From NCBI RefSeq assembly GCF_001083785.1, contig NZ_LAVL01000044.1, positions 1 through 56,197 of the forward strand: 56,197 nt of DNA, given 5' to 3'. The first letter of the stretch is position 1. Each line of letters begins with the position of its first letter. The stretch is from Nonomuraea sp. SBT364 (GTDB lineage: Bacteria > Actinomycetota > Actinomycetes > Streptosporangiales > Streptosporangiaceae). Below are positions 50,533 through 56,197 of the stretch, one piece after another. The position numbers and the translations under genes were made by a program. The notes beneath the pieces were generated by a model that saw nothing but the letters and a program-made list of their open reading frames with translations, made no database searches and was not told the origin of the DNA.

Positions 50533-51141
50533 TCAGTGGTCCGGCCAGTAGCGGGCCGACCTGGCCGCGGCGGCCAGGATGGCGGCGCCGTCGAGCTCGG
50601 TGATGGTCAGCCCGATCCCGCCGGCCGGCCACTCCACCGCGAACTCGAAGGGCTCCGCCGGCGGCGCCGGCCACAGCCAGAGCCCGAAGTGGTGGAAGCC
50701 GATCTCCTGGCCGCCGCCGCGGCCGCCCCCGCTGCCCACCGGCGACCACGTCAACAGCGGCCCCTCGGGCACCGCGCCCGGCGCCGGCCTGTCGAGGGTG
50801 GTGGCCTTGGTGCCGTCGGCGTAGCGGACGCCGAGCCGCATCAGCTTGGCGGGCAGCGGGTCGCCGGCCCGCAGACCCAGGTGGTGGACCGACAGCTGCA
50901 GGTCCCACCAGTCGGTCGTCGACAGCCCGCTCCGGCGGAGCACGACGTCGACGCCCAGCATGCAACCGGCCCGGAAGGCGCGGATCATCGGCAGCGCCAC
51001 CACGGTGACCTCGTTGCCCGCCACGATGAGGTCGACGGGCAGCACCCCGCCGCTCTCGTGCATCGGTGGCCCGGCCCACTGCGGCAACTCCGGCAGCCGG
51101 CCGGCCAGGTCCGTCTCCGGCGGCGGAGGCTCGAAGAACAT
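50533..51141 (-). CDS. Conserved-looking hypothetical protein
   Basis: 202 residues, beta-rich with Trp/His segments (WWDLQLSVHHLGL, GFHHFGLWLWPAPP), no signal peptide and no recognised catalytic motif. The ATG is supported by TACTGT 6 bases upstream (leaderless). It is convergent with the pentapeptide gene. Confidence 0.65.
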   Translation of the reverse strand: MFFEPPPPETDLAGRLPELPQWAGPPMHESGGVLPVDLIVAGNEVTVVALPMIRAFRAGCMLGVDVVLRRSGLSTTDWWDLQLSVHHLGLRAGDPLPAKLMRLGVRYADGTKATTLDRPAPGAVPEGPLLTWSPVGSGGGRGGGQEIGFHHFGLWLWPAPPAEPFEFAVEWPAGGIGLTITELDGAAILAAAARSARYWPDH

Positions 51142-51147
51142 GTCTTC

Positions 51148-51153
51148 ACAGTA
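51148..51153 (-). promoter_or_regulatory. -10 element TACTGT for gene 50533-51141
   Basis: Minus-strand TACTGT ends 6 bases before the ATG; no Shine-Dalgarno is present. Confidence 0.5.
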
Positions 51154-51172
51154 ACTCCGGCGCCGCCTCCGG

Positions 51173-51826
51173 TCACCGCAGCGCCGACCGGGCCGAGGGC
51201 GCCAGGCGCAGCCGCCGGACCGGCGCGGTGAGCCGCCCGCCGAGGGCGGGCACGTCCACCACGCGCTCGTCCGCCACCCGGTCGAACCGGGTGAACCACA
51301 CGAACACCTCTTCTCCCGTACGGACGGGCAGCGCGGGAAAGGTGTTCTCCGCGTGCTCGGTCGCGAAGCAGGCCAGCGGAGGCGTCCCGCCCGCCCTCAG
51401 TACCGGCGCCACCTCCTCGGCGAAGAACGGCTCGAAGCCGGGCCCCACCTGGTAGATCGTGGCCACGTACAAGGAGGACGGCACCTCGCCGGCCCCGATC
51501 GGCGGCCGCTCCCATCGGGGGAGGCCGCCCCCGGCCGGGCGCAGCAGCAGCACGTCGGTCGAGTCGATCATGGTGGCGTTGGCCGCGTCGCGGTGCGCCC
51601 GCCACGCCGGGCCGGTGTAGAAGGCGGTGAGCGCGGCCTTCCTCTCCTCCATGCCGGGAAACGCCCGCATCCAGGGGAAGGCGTCGGGGTCGTCCAGGTC
51701 GCGGAACTGGCCGGTCACGTCGATGCCGGCCGCCTCCTGCGTCTCGACGAACTCCCGCTCGAACAGCGACAGAAGCGTCTCCCGCCGCCCCGGCCGCAGG
51801 GTGTAGCGGCGCAACTCGTAGATCAT
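51173..51826 (-). CDS. NIPSNAP family protein
   Basis: 217 residues with two ferredoxin-like (dimeric alpha-beta barrel) halves. The first starts MIYELRRYTLRPGRRETLLSLFE and contains FRDLDDPDAFPWMRAFPGMEERKAALTAFYTGPAWRAHRDAANATM, the classic NIPSNAP pattern. Function is not established for bacterial members. The ATG at 51826 is preceded by TAGCGT at 7 bases (leaderless) and by a perfect palindrome further upstream, which suggests repression by a dimeric regulator. Confidence 0.85.
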   Translation of the reverse strand: MIYELRRYTLRPGRRETLLSLFEREFVETQEAAGIDVTGQFRDLDDPDAFPWMRAFPGMEERKAALTAFYTGPAWRAHRDAANATMIDSTDVLLLRPAGGGLPRWERPPIGAGEVPSSLYVATIYQVGPGFEPFFAEEVAPVLRAGGTPPLACFATEHAENTFPALPVRTGEEVFVWFTRFDRVADERVVDVPALGGRLTAPVRRLRLAPSARSALR

Positions 51827-51833
51827 GGGGCCG

Positions 51834-51868
51834 ACGCTAGGCGGTTGCCGCTGACATCTCCTGTCAGC
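51834..51868 (-). promoter_or_regulatory. NIPSNAP promoter with palindromic operator
   Basis: The -10 TAGCGT (51834-51839) lies 7 bases before the ATG. GCTGACA-N5-TGTCAGC (51850-51868) is a perfect palindrome covering the -35 area. Confidence 0.55.
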
Positions 51869-51937
51869 GATCGGCTGGTAGAACAATCTTCTAATTACTC
51901 AACGCTACCGATTGGCAACCCATAGTTATATGCTCGC

Positions 51938-51973
51938 TTTGACCTTGACCTCTCCAGGTCAAGGCAGGTCAAA
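51938..51973. promoter_or_regulatory. Nested TTGACC/GGTCAA repeats upstream of small secreted proteins
   Basis: CCTTGACC-N6-GGTCAAGG (51943-51964) is a perfect inverted repeat. Additional copies TTTGACC (51938-51944) and GGTCAAA (51967-51973) flank it, so four half-sites lie in 36 bp. It has no U-tract and stands about 75 bp before the GTG at 52046, so a regulator-binding site is more likely than a terminator. The rest of the 51840-52045 gap shows an AT-rich stretch (51891-51932) and no gene. Confidence 0.55.
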
Positions 51974-52045
51974 GGGGCTGTAGCGCACCTAGGGCCCAGG
52001 CGGCCTGCTGCCCCTTGAAGCCAATCCTCTGGCGAAGGAGCTGTA

Positions 52046-52303
52046 GTGATCAAGAAGCTGTGCACGGCAGGTGCCGTGGTCGCGGCGGTGGCGGGCGTCA
52101 CGCTGATGGCCGCCCCGGCTCACGCGGACACCTGGAGCGACAACTGGAGCAGCAACTCCGAGTCGTCCCAGGCCGGAAACAACTTCGCGCACGTCGGCGC
52201 CTCCAACCACGGCTGGGGCCGCTCGGTCAACGTCAACAACCTCAACGGCATCGCCACGACCGCTTCCAACGGAAGCATCGCCGTGACCTACATCTTCTAC
52301 TAG
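52046..52303 (+). CDS. Small secreted Asn/Ser-rich protein, paralogue A
   Basis: 85 residues. A signal peptide (MIKKLCTAGAVVAAVAGVTLMAAPAHA, cleavage near 27) leaves a mature protein of about 58 residues with SSNSESSQAGNNFAHVGASN and VNVNNLNG. There is no Cys in the mature part. GTG start with GAAGGAG. It is closely related to the next gene, and the shared mature motif (ESSQ-GNNFA-G-SN-G-VNVNN-NG) is Asn/Gly-rich, as in aggregation-prone surface proteins. I do not recognise it as a chaplin or rodlin. Confidence 0.75.
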   Translation: MIKKLCTAGAVVAAVAGVTLMAAPAHADTWSDNWSSNSESSQAGNNFAHVGASNHGWGRSVNVNNLNGIATTASNGSIAVTYIFY

Positions 52304-52383
52304 GCGATCCACACCTTCCCCGCACCGCCGGTCCCGTCCGGCGGGCCTGTGATCCAGCAACCCTCTTCGGAAGGAAAATCGAC

Positions 52384-52644
52384 ATGATCAAGAAGCTCTG
52401 CGTGACCGGTTTCGTCGTCGCCGCCGCTGCCGGCGCCACCCTGCTCGCCGCGCCGGCTCAGGCCGACACGCGCAACAGCAACTCGAGCTGGAACGAGGAG
52501 TCGTCCCAGTCGGGCAACAACTTCGCCAACATCGGCACGAGCAACGTCGGCGGGTGGGGCTCGACCAACGTCAACAACATCAACGGCAACGCCAACGTGG
52601 CGACCGACGACAGCGCCGCAGGCCAGGAGGTCGAGGTCGACTAG
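52384..52644 (+). CDS. Small secreted Asn/Ser-rich protein, paralogue B
   Basis: 86 residues. Its signal peptide (MIKKLCVTGFVVAAAAGATLLAAPAQA) is nearly the same as that of paralogue A, and the mature part has NSSWNEESSQSGNNFANIGTSN and NVNNINGNANVATDD. The acidic tail (DDSAAGQEVEVD) differs from the hydrophobic, aromatic tail of A (TYIFY). GGAAGG precedes the ATG. A and B are 80 bp apart and probably co-transcribed; a hairpin follows B. Confidence 0.77.
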   Translation: MIKKLCVTGFVVAAAAGATLLAAPAQADTRNSNSSWNEESSQSGNNFANIGTSNVGGWGSTNVNNINGNANVATDDSAAGQEVEVD

Positions 52645-52653
52645 CGACCTTCG

Positions 52654-52687
52654 CCCACGCGCCTGGGCCTGGGCGCGGGCGCGTGGG
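52654..52687 (+). terminator. Hairpin terminator after small secreted protein pair
   Basis: A perfect 10-bp stem CCCACGCGCC (52654-52663) / GGCGCGTGGG (52678-52687) with a 14-base loop, 10 bp after the stop. There is no U-tract. Confidence 0.65.
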
Positions 52688-52710
52688 CCTTCGCGAGTTC
52701 TGTCCGCTAT

Positions 52711-52716
52711 TAGCAT
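52711..52716 (+). promoter_or_regulatory. -10 element TAGCAT for ATP-grasp gene
   Basis: TAGCAT ends 6 bases before the ATG at 52723; no Shine-Dalgarno is present. Confidence 0.5.
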
Positions 52717-52722
52717 CAGCGG

Positions 52723-53538
52723 ATGGCTATCTGTGCATATGTGACGTTCGACGACCGTGATGATCACGACGACGAGCGCGAGCTCGCCCTCGCCGCCTGG
52801 CGGGAGCAGGGCATCGAGGGCCGCGCCGAGCGCTGGGACGACCCCGATGCCGACTGGAGCGCCTACGACGCCGTCGTCGTCCGCTCGGTCTGGGACTACG
52901 TGGATCGCAGGGCGGAGTTCCTGGCCTGGGCCCGACGGGTGGAGCGGGTCTCCCGGCTGCTGCACCCGGCCTCCGTCATCGAGGCCAACACCGACAAGAC
53001 CTACTTGCGCGATCTGGGCGTACCGACAGTGCCCACGCACTGGTCGTCGCACGATCTGCCGCACTGGGACGAGTACGTCGTCAAGCCCGCGATCTCCGCG
53101 GGCGCCCGCGACACGATCAGGACCACCGGCCGCGACCGGGCGGAGGCGCACGCCGCAGCCCTGGAGGCGGCGGGCCGCACTCCCATGGTCCAGCCCTACC
53201 TCGACATGGTCGAGTCCGAGGGCGAGACCTCACTCCTCTACTTCAACCGCCGTCTCAGCCACGCTGTCCGGCGCACCCCGATGCTCACGCCCGGCAAGAC
53301 CGGTGCCGACAACGCGCGGGCCCAGGTGCGCACCCCGGCCCCGGACCAGGTCGAACTCGCGGAGAAGGTGCTTGCCACCATCCCCCAGGCCCTTCTTTAC
53401 GCCCGGATCGACCTGGTCCGGCTCCCCGACGGCAGCCCGGCGGTCATCGAGCTGGAGCTGACGGAGCCGTACCTCTATCTGCGGTACGAGCCGCGCGCGG
53501 CGGCGAGCCTGGCCGCCGCGCTGCGTGAGCTGCTCTGA
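52723..53538 (+). CDS. ATP-grasp domain protein (RimK/GshB-like)
   Basis: 271 residues. The pre-ATP-grasp part contains VVVRSVWDYVDRRAEFLAWAR and TDKTYLRDLGVPTVPTHW. The ATP-binding lysine is in EYVVKPAISAGARDT, and the C-terminal YARIDLVRLPDGSPAVIELELTEPYLYL supplies Mg-binding Asp/Glu residues. Such proteins ligate a carboxylate to an amine via an acyl-phosphate, but the substrates are unknown. It is leaderless by the TAGCAT spacing. It is separated by a hairpin from the small secreted proteins, so a peptide-modification link is not supported. Confidence 0.85.
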   Translation: MAICAYVTFDDRDDHDDERELALAAWREQGIEGRAERWDDPDADWSAYDAVVVRSVWDYVDRRAEFLAWARRVERVSRLLHPASVIEANTDKTYLRDLGVPTVPTHWSSHDLPHWDEYVVKPAISAGARDTIRTTGRDRAEAHAAALEAAGRTPMVQPYLDMVESEGETSLLYFNRRLSHAVRRTPMLTPGKTGADNARAQVRTPAPDQVELAEKVLATIPQALLYARIDLVRLPDGSPAVIELELTEPYLYLRYEPRAAASLAAALRELL

Positions 53539-53542
53539 GCGG

Positions 53543-54289
53543 TCAGCAGGAGATGCCGCCGTCGACCGGGATGACGGTCCCGGTCAGATAGGCCCCGGCC
53601 CGCGACGACAGGAAGATCGCCGCTCCGGCCATGTCGTCGGGGCGGCCGATCCGGCCCAGCGGCACGCCGGCCGAGATGGCGTCTCGGGTAGTGGGATCGT
53701 CCAGCGCGAAGGCCATCATCTTGGACTCGAACGGCCCCGGGGCCAGCGCGTTGACCGTGATGTGCTCGCGCGCGAGCTGCTTGGCCAGGTGCCGGGTGAG
53801 CATGTGGACCCCGGACTTGGTGGCCGAGTAGGCGAAGGTCTCCATCGACGGCACCTTGATCCCGTCGATCGACCCGACGTTGATCACCCTGGCGGGGTCG
53901 TCGGCGCTCGCGGCCTCGCGCAGCCGGGGCAGCATCCGCTGGGTGACGTAGAAGACGCCCTTGACGTTGATGTTCCAGAGCTTGTCGAAGGCGCTCTCCG
54001 GGTAGTCCGCGAGCGGCGCGCCCCAGGTGGCTCCCGCGTTGTTGACCAGCACGTGCAGCGGGCCCTCCACGGCCGCCTCCAGCGCCGCCACCCCCTCGGG
54101 GGTGGACAGGTCCGCGACCACCGAGGCGCAGCCCAGCTCGGCGGCGGTCCGCTCGACCTCGGCCGCCTTGCGGGCGGAGATGTAGACCTTCGCGCCGGCC
54201 GCCGCGAACCCCGCCGCGATCATGCGGCCGATGCCGCGCGACCCGCCCGTGACGACGACCGTCTTGCCTTCCACCGAGAACAGAGTCAT
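53543..54289 (-). CDS. Short-chain dehydrogenase/reductase
   Basis: 248 residues with TGGSRGIG, VNNAGATWGAP and an active site Y-S-A-T-K with an upstream Ser (NVGSIDG). The C-terminus is LTGTVIPVDGGISC. All catalytic residues are present. The ATG at 54289 fits the family start (LFSVEGKTVVVTGGS); an in-frame ATG at 54307 is possible. A TetR-type palindrome lies just upstream. It is convergent with the ATP-grasp gene (4-bp gap). Confidence 0.88.
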   Translation of the reverse strand: MTLFSVEGKTVVVTGGSRGIGRMIAAGFAAAGAKVYISARKAAEVERTAAELGCASVVADLSTPEGVAALEAAVEGPLHVLVNNAGATWGAPLADYPESAFDKLWNINVKGVFYVTQRMLPRLREAASADDPARVINVGSIDGIKVPSMETFAYSATKSGVHMLTRHLAKQLAREHITVNALAPGPFESKMMAFALDDPTTRDAISAGVPLGRIGRPDDMAGAAIFLSSRAGAYLTGTVIPVDGGISC

Positions 54290-54307
54290 GTTCCGGAAGC
54301 ATGCCAT

Positions 54308-54321
54308 ACCAACCGGTCGGT
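54308..54321. promoter_or_regulatory. TetR-type palindrome ACCAACCGGTCGGT
   Basis: A 14-bp near-perfect palindrome (one mismatched pair) centred on ACCGGT, a form common in TetR operators. It sits 19 bp upstream of the SDR ATG and just after the DUF2252 stop. Confidence 0.4.
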
Positions 54322-54323
54322 CG

Positions 54324-55619
54324 TCACACCCCCGGAAGGCGGCCGTTGCGGAACAGATCCACGAAAAGCCCATGGTCCTCGCGCGCCCGCGCCCCGTAGC
54401 GGTGTGCGAAGTCCACCAGCGTCGCGGTGAACCCGGCCGCGTCGCCGCCGGCGGCGGCCACGATCGCCTCCTCGGTCGAGAAGCTCACCAGGTCGTGGCT
54501 GGAGTCGTCGTCGGCGACCGCGTGCATGCGCGCCACCGCCCGCCCCAGGTCCCGCACGATCGCGTGCAGCTCCGCCGGCTCGTTCACGTCCCCCCAGTCG
54601 AGGTCCGCGGAGTACGGCGAGACCTCGGCGACGAGCTGGCCGACGCCGTTCAGCGTGGTGTGGCCGAGCCACGGATCGGCGTACGCCTGCAGGGCGCGCT
54701 GCGACTCGGCGGTCCGGTGCCCCTGGTGACGGAAGTAGCGGGTGACCTTCTCGTCGGTGACGTACCGGGCGACCGCGGGCACCTGGGCCTGCTTCATGTA
54801 GAGGATGACGTCGTTCTCCAGCGCCTGCGAGCGGCCCTCCAGCAGCAGGTTGTAGGAGGGCAGCCCGGCCGAGCCGATGCCCACGCCCTTGCGCAGCGCC
54901 AGGTCCTTGATGACGTGCTCGACCGGGTTCGACGGCATGGGCAGCGTGGTCAGGTAGTCCTCGAACGCGGCCCGCACCGCCGCCCGCATCCCGTCGGCCA
55001 CCGGCACACGTCCCTCCATGAACGCGAAACGCCGGTCGTAGTCCTCCACCACCGTCTCCACGTCCAGCATCGCCACCCGGGTGCTGAGCCGGGCCGTCTG
55101 CAGCACCCGGTGCAGCACGCCCGAGGTGGTGTCGAGGGTGAGCGCCCCGACGGCGTCGTCGCCGCCCCGCGCGATCGCGGTCAGCTCCGTCAGGTACGCC
55201 CCCGCGAAGCCGCCGACCAGGTCGCCGATCACCGCGTCCGACAGCGCCTTGGCGTAGCCGAGCAGGGCCACGCTGGCGGCGAACCGCTTGAGGTCCCAGA
55301 CGTACGGGCCGACGTACGCCTCGTCGAAGTCGTTGACGTTGAACACCAGCACGCCGGAGGCGTTCATGTAGGTGCCGAAGTTCTCCGCGTGCAGGTCGCC
55401 GTGGATCCACACCCGGCTGGTCGCCTCGTCCAGATAGGAGTCGTCGGCGAACGGCCCGGTGAGGTCGGCGTAGAACAGGCAGGCGCTGCCCCGGTAGAAC
55501 GCGAACGGGGAGGCCGCCATCTTCCGGAACTTCCGCCTGAAGGCCGGCGGGTCGGTGGTGATCGAGTCACCGAACTCCGTCATCAGGACGTCGAGCAGGT
55601 ACGAGGAGCGTGTGCCCAT
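54324..55619 (-). CDS. DUF2252 family protein (kinase-like fold)
   Basis: 431 residues. The segment WIHGDLHAENFGTY followed by FNVNDFDEAYVGPYVWDLKR gives the HGDLHxxN catalytic loop and D-F-D motif of aminoglycoside-phosphotransferase-like kinases, as seen throughout DUF2252. The biological substrate is unknown. The ATG at 55619 is favoured by TACTGT 7 bases upstream. Bases 55108-55216 of this gene reappear inverted at the end of the window. Confidence 0.88.
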   Translation of the reverse strand: MGTRSSYLLDVLMTEFGDSITTDPPAFRRKFRKMAASPFAFYRGSACLFYADLTGPFADDSYLDEATSRVWIHGDLHAENFGTYMNASGVLVFNVNDFDEAYVGPYVWDLKRFAASVALLGYAKALSDAVIGDLVGGFAGAYLTELTAIARGGDDAVGALTLDTTSGVLHRVLQTARLSTRVAMLDVETVVEDYDRRFAFMEGRVPVADGMRAAVRAAFEDYLTTLPMPSNPVEHVIKDLALRKGVGIGSAGLPSYNLLLEGRSQALENDVILYMKQAQVPAVARYVTDEKVTRYFRHQGHRTAESQRALQAYADPWLGHTTLNGVGQLVAEVSPYSADLDWGDVNEPAELHAIVRDLGRAVARMHAVADDDSSHDLVSFSTEEAIVAAAGGDAAGFTATLVDFAHRYGARAREDHGLFVDLFRNGRLPGV

Positions 55620-55626
55620 ACTGCGG

Positions 55627-55632
55627 ACAGTA
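55627..55632 (-). promoter_or_regulatory. -10 element TACTGT for DUF2252 gene
   Basis: Minus-strand TACTGT ends 7 bases before the ATG at 55619; no Shine-Dalgarno is present. Confidence 0.5.
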
Positions 55633-55652
55633 GATCGGTCCAAGGCCCCCGG

Positions 55653-56088
55653 CTAGGGGGTTGCCGTGAACGCTCCGTAACCGCCGCGGAAGAACAGCAG
55701 CGGGCCGCCGTCGCCGAGCGTGTCGAGCTGCTGCACCCGGGCCACCACGATCAGGTGGTCGCCGGCCCGGTGCTCGGCCTCGATGGAGCAGTCGAGCCAG
55801 GCCAGTGCGCCGTCGAGCACCGGGTTGCCGGCGGGGGAGGCGGTCCAGCCGAGGCCGGCGAACTTGTCGCCGCCCCGGGCCGCCAGCTGGGCGCAGGTCG
55901 CCTGCTGGTGCTCGGCCAGCACGTTCACGGTCACCGTGCGTGTGGCGCGCAGCCGTGGCCAGCTCGTGCTGGTGTGCGCCACGCAGAAGCCCACCAGCGG
56001 CGGGTCCAGCGACACCGAGGTGAAGGAGTTGGCCGCCAGGCCGCACGGGCCGCCGTCGACCGGGTCGAGCGCGGTGATGGCGACCACC
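55653..56088 (-). CDS. Flavin reductase family protein, 5' end missing
   Basis: About 145 residues of an FMN-binding split-barrel flavin reductase: VVAITALDPVDGGPCGLAANSFTSVSLDPPLVGFCVAHTSTSWPRLR, then VNVLAEHQ, ARGGDKFAGLGW and GDHLIVVARVQQL near the end. It would reduce flavin with NAD(P)H for a partner monooxygenase. The natural N-terminus is not in the window: upstream of the GG of GGTGGTCGCC (56088) the frame runs into an inverted copy of DUF2252 coding sequence and no longer resembles a flavin reductase. Confidence 0.82.
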
Positions 56089-56197
56089 TCGGCGGCTTCG
56101 CGGGGGCGTACCTGACGGAGCTGACCGCGATCGCGCGGGGCGGCGACGACGCCGTCGGGGCGCTCACCCTCGACACCACCTCGGGCGTGCTGCACCG
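56089..56197 (+). repeat. Inverted 109-bp copy of 55108-55216
   Basis: Bases 56089-56197 are the exact reverse complement of 55108-55216 (DUF2252 coding sequence GGFAGAYLTELTAIARGGDD and following). The copy ends exactly at the window end and interrupts the flavin reductase gene. This is typical of a fold-back chimera at a contig end. Confidence 0.9.

Noticed and set aside
52046..52644. Small secreted proteins as chaplins, rodlins or an ATP-grasp-modified peptide substrate
   Set aside because: No chaplin Cys or hydrophobic pattern or rodlin motif is present; they have Sec signals, and a hairpin plus a separate leaderless promoter divides them from the ATP-grasp gene.
56089..56197. A plus-strand DUF2252 gene fragment as a second paralogue
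   Set aside because: It is base-for-base identical to 55108-55216 in inverse orientation and ends at the window edge, so a fold-back artefact explains it better.

Overview
The window is very GC-rich, densely packed DNA with strongly GC-biased third codon positions, many GTG starts and Actinobacteria-type families: an ECF41 sigma factor, a cyclic-nucleotide sensor kinase paired with a response-regulator/thioredoxin-reductase fusion, SCO-style DUF2252, NgcEFG transport and FG-GAP M23 hydrolases. It looks like chromosomal DNA of a filamentous actinomycete; a Streptosporangiaceae genus such as Nonomuraea is my guess, not shown by the sequence. No rRNA, tRNA, CRISPR, phage or insertion sequence was seen. 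The window starts inside a kinase gene. Its last 109 bases are an inverted copy of sequence about 1 kb upstream, which looks like a contig-end artefact.

Layout. 1-2.1 kb: truncated Ser/Thr kinase and a class C beta-lactamase-like hydrolase. 2.2-7.1 kb: a four-gene, translationally coupled operon of a cucumopine-synthase-like protein, an FAD amine oxidase, a P450 and an AMP-forming ligase, the best candidate here for an undescribed biosynthetic pathway. 7.0-9.5 kb: a zinc metalloprotease with a small beta-rich partner. 9.6-13.4 kb: M20 carboxypeptidase, AbgT transporter and divergent Lrp regulator. 13.4-17.7 kb: prolyl-aminopeptidase-like hydrolase, sensor kinase and RR-TrxR fusion. 17.8-19.5 kb: SDR and ECF41 sigma factor with its own recognisable ECF41 promoter. 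19.5-28.5 kb: ThuA-like protein, secreted M23/FG-GAP protein, Nudix, a secreted four-repeat protein, an HxlR/imine-reductase pair, a MarR/SDR pair, MerR and LysR regulators. 28.6-29.1 kb: a frameshifted gene remnant.

29.1-42.2 kb holds two head-to-tail copies of an amino-sugar module. Each has a divergent GlcNAc-kinase-like gene, an RpiR regulator, a SIS protein and an ABC importer (binding protein plus two permeases, no ATPase). The second importer looks like NgcEFG (GlcNAc/diacetylchitobiose). The first carries a secreted CBM3-GH16 enzyme. A cytosolic GH3 N-acetylglucosaminidase at 48.2 kb would complete a route: secreted hydrolysis, import, cytosolic cleavage, phosphorylation and SIS-dependent processing.

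42.1-56.2 kb: metE containing an in-frame 9-bp tandem repeat array, a LysR regulator, TetR-AlkD, PhoD-like phosphatase, GH3 with a 15-bp repeat array, pentapeptide-repeat protein, NIPSNAP, two paralogous small Asn/Ser-rich secreted proteins, an ATP-grasp protein, SDR, DUF2252 and a broken flavin reductase gene.

A window-wide pattern is leaderless expression. At least sixteen genes have a TANNNT-like -10 hexamer ending 6-8 bases before the start codon and no Shine-Dalgarno sequence, and this helped decide several starts. Convergent neighbours often overlap at their stop codons.
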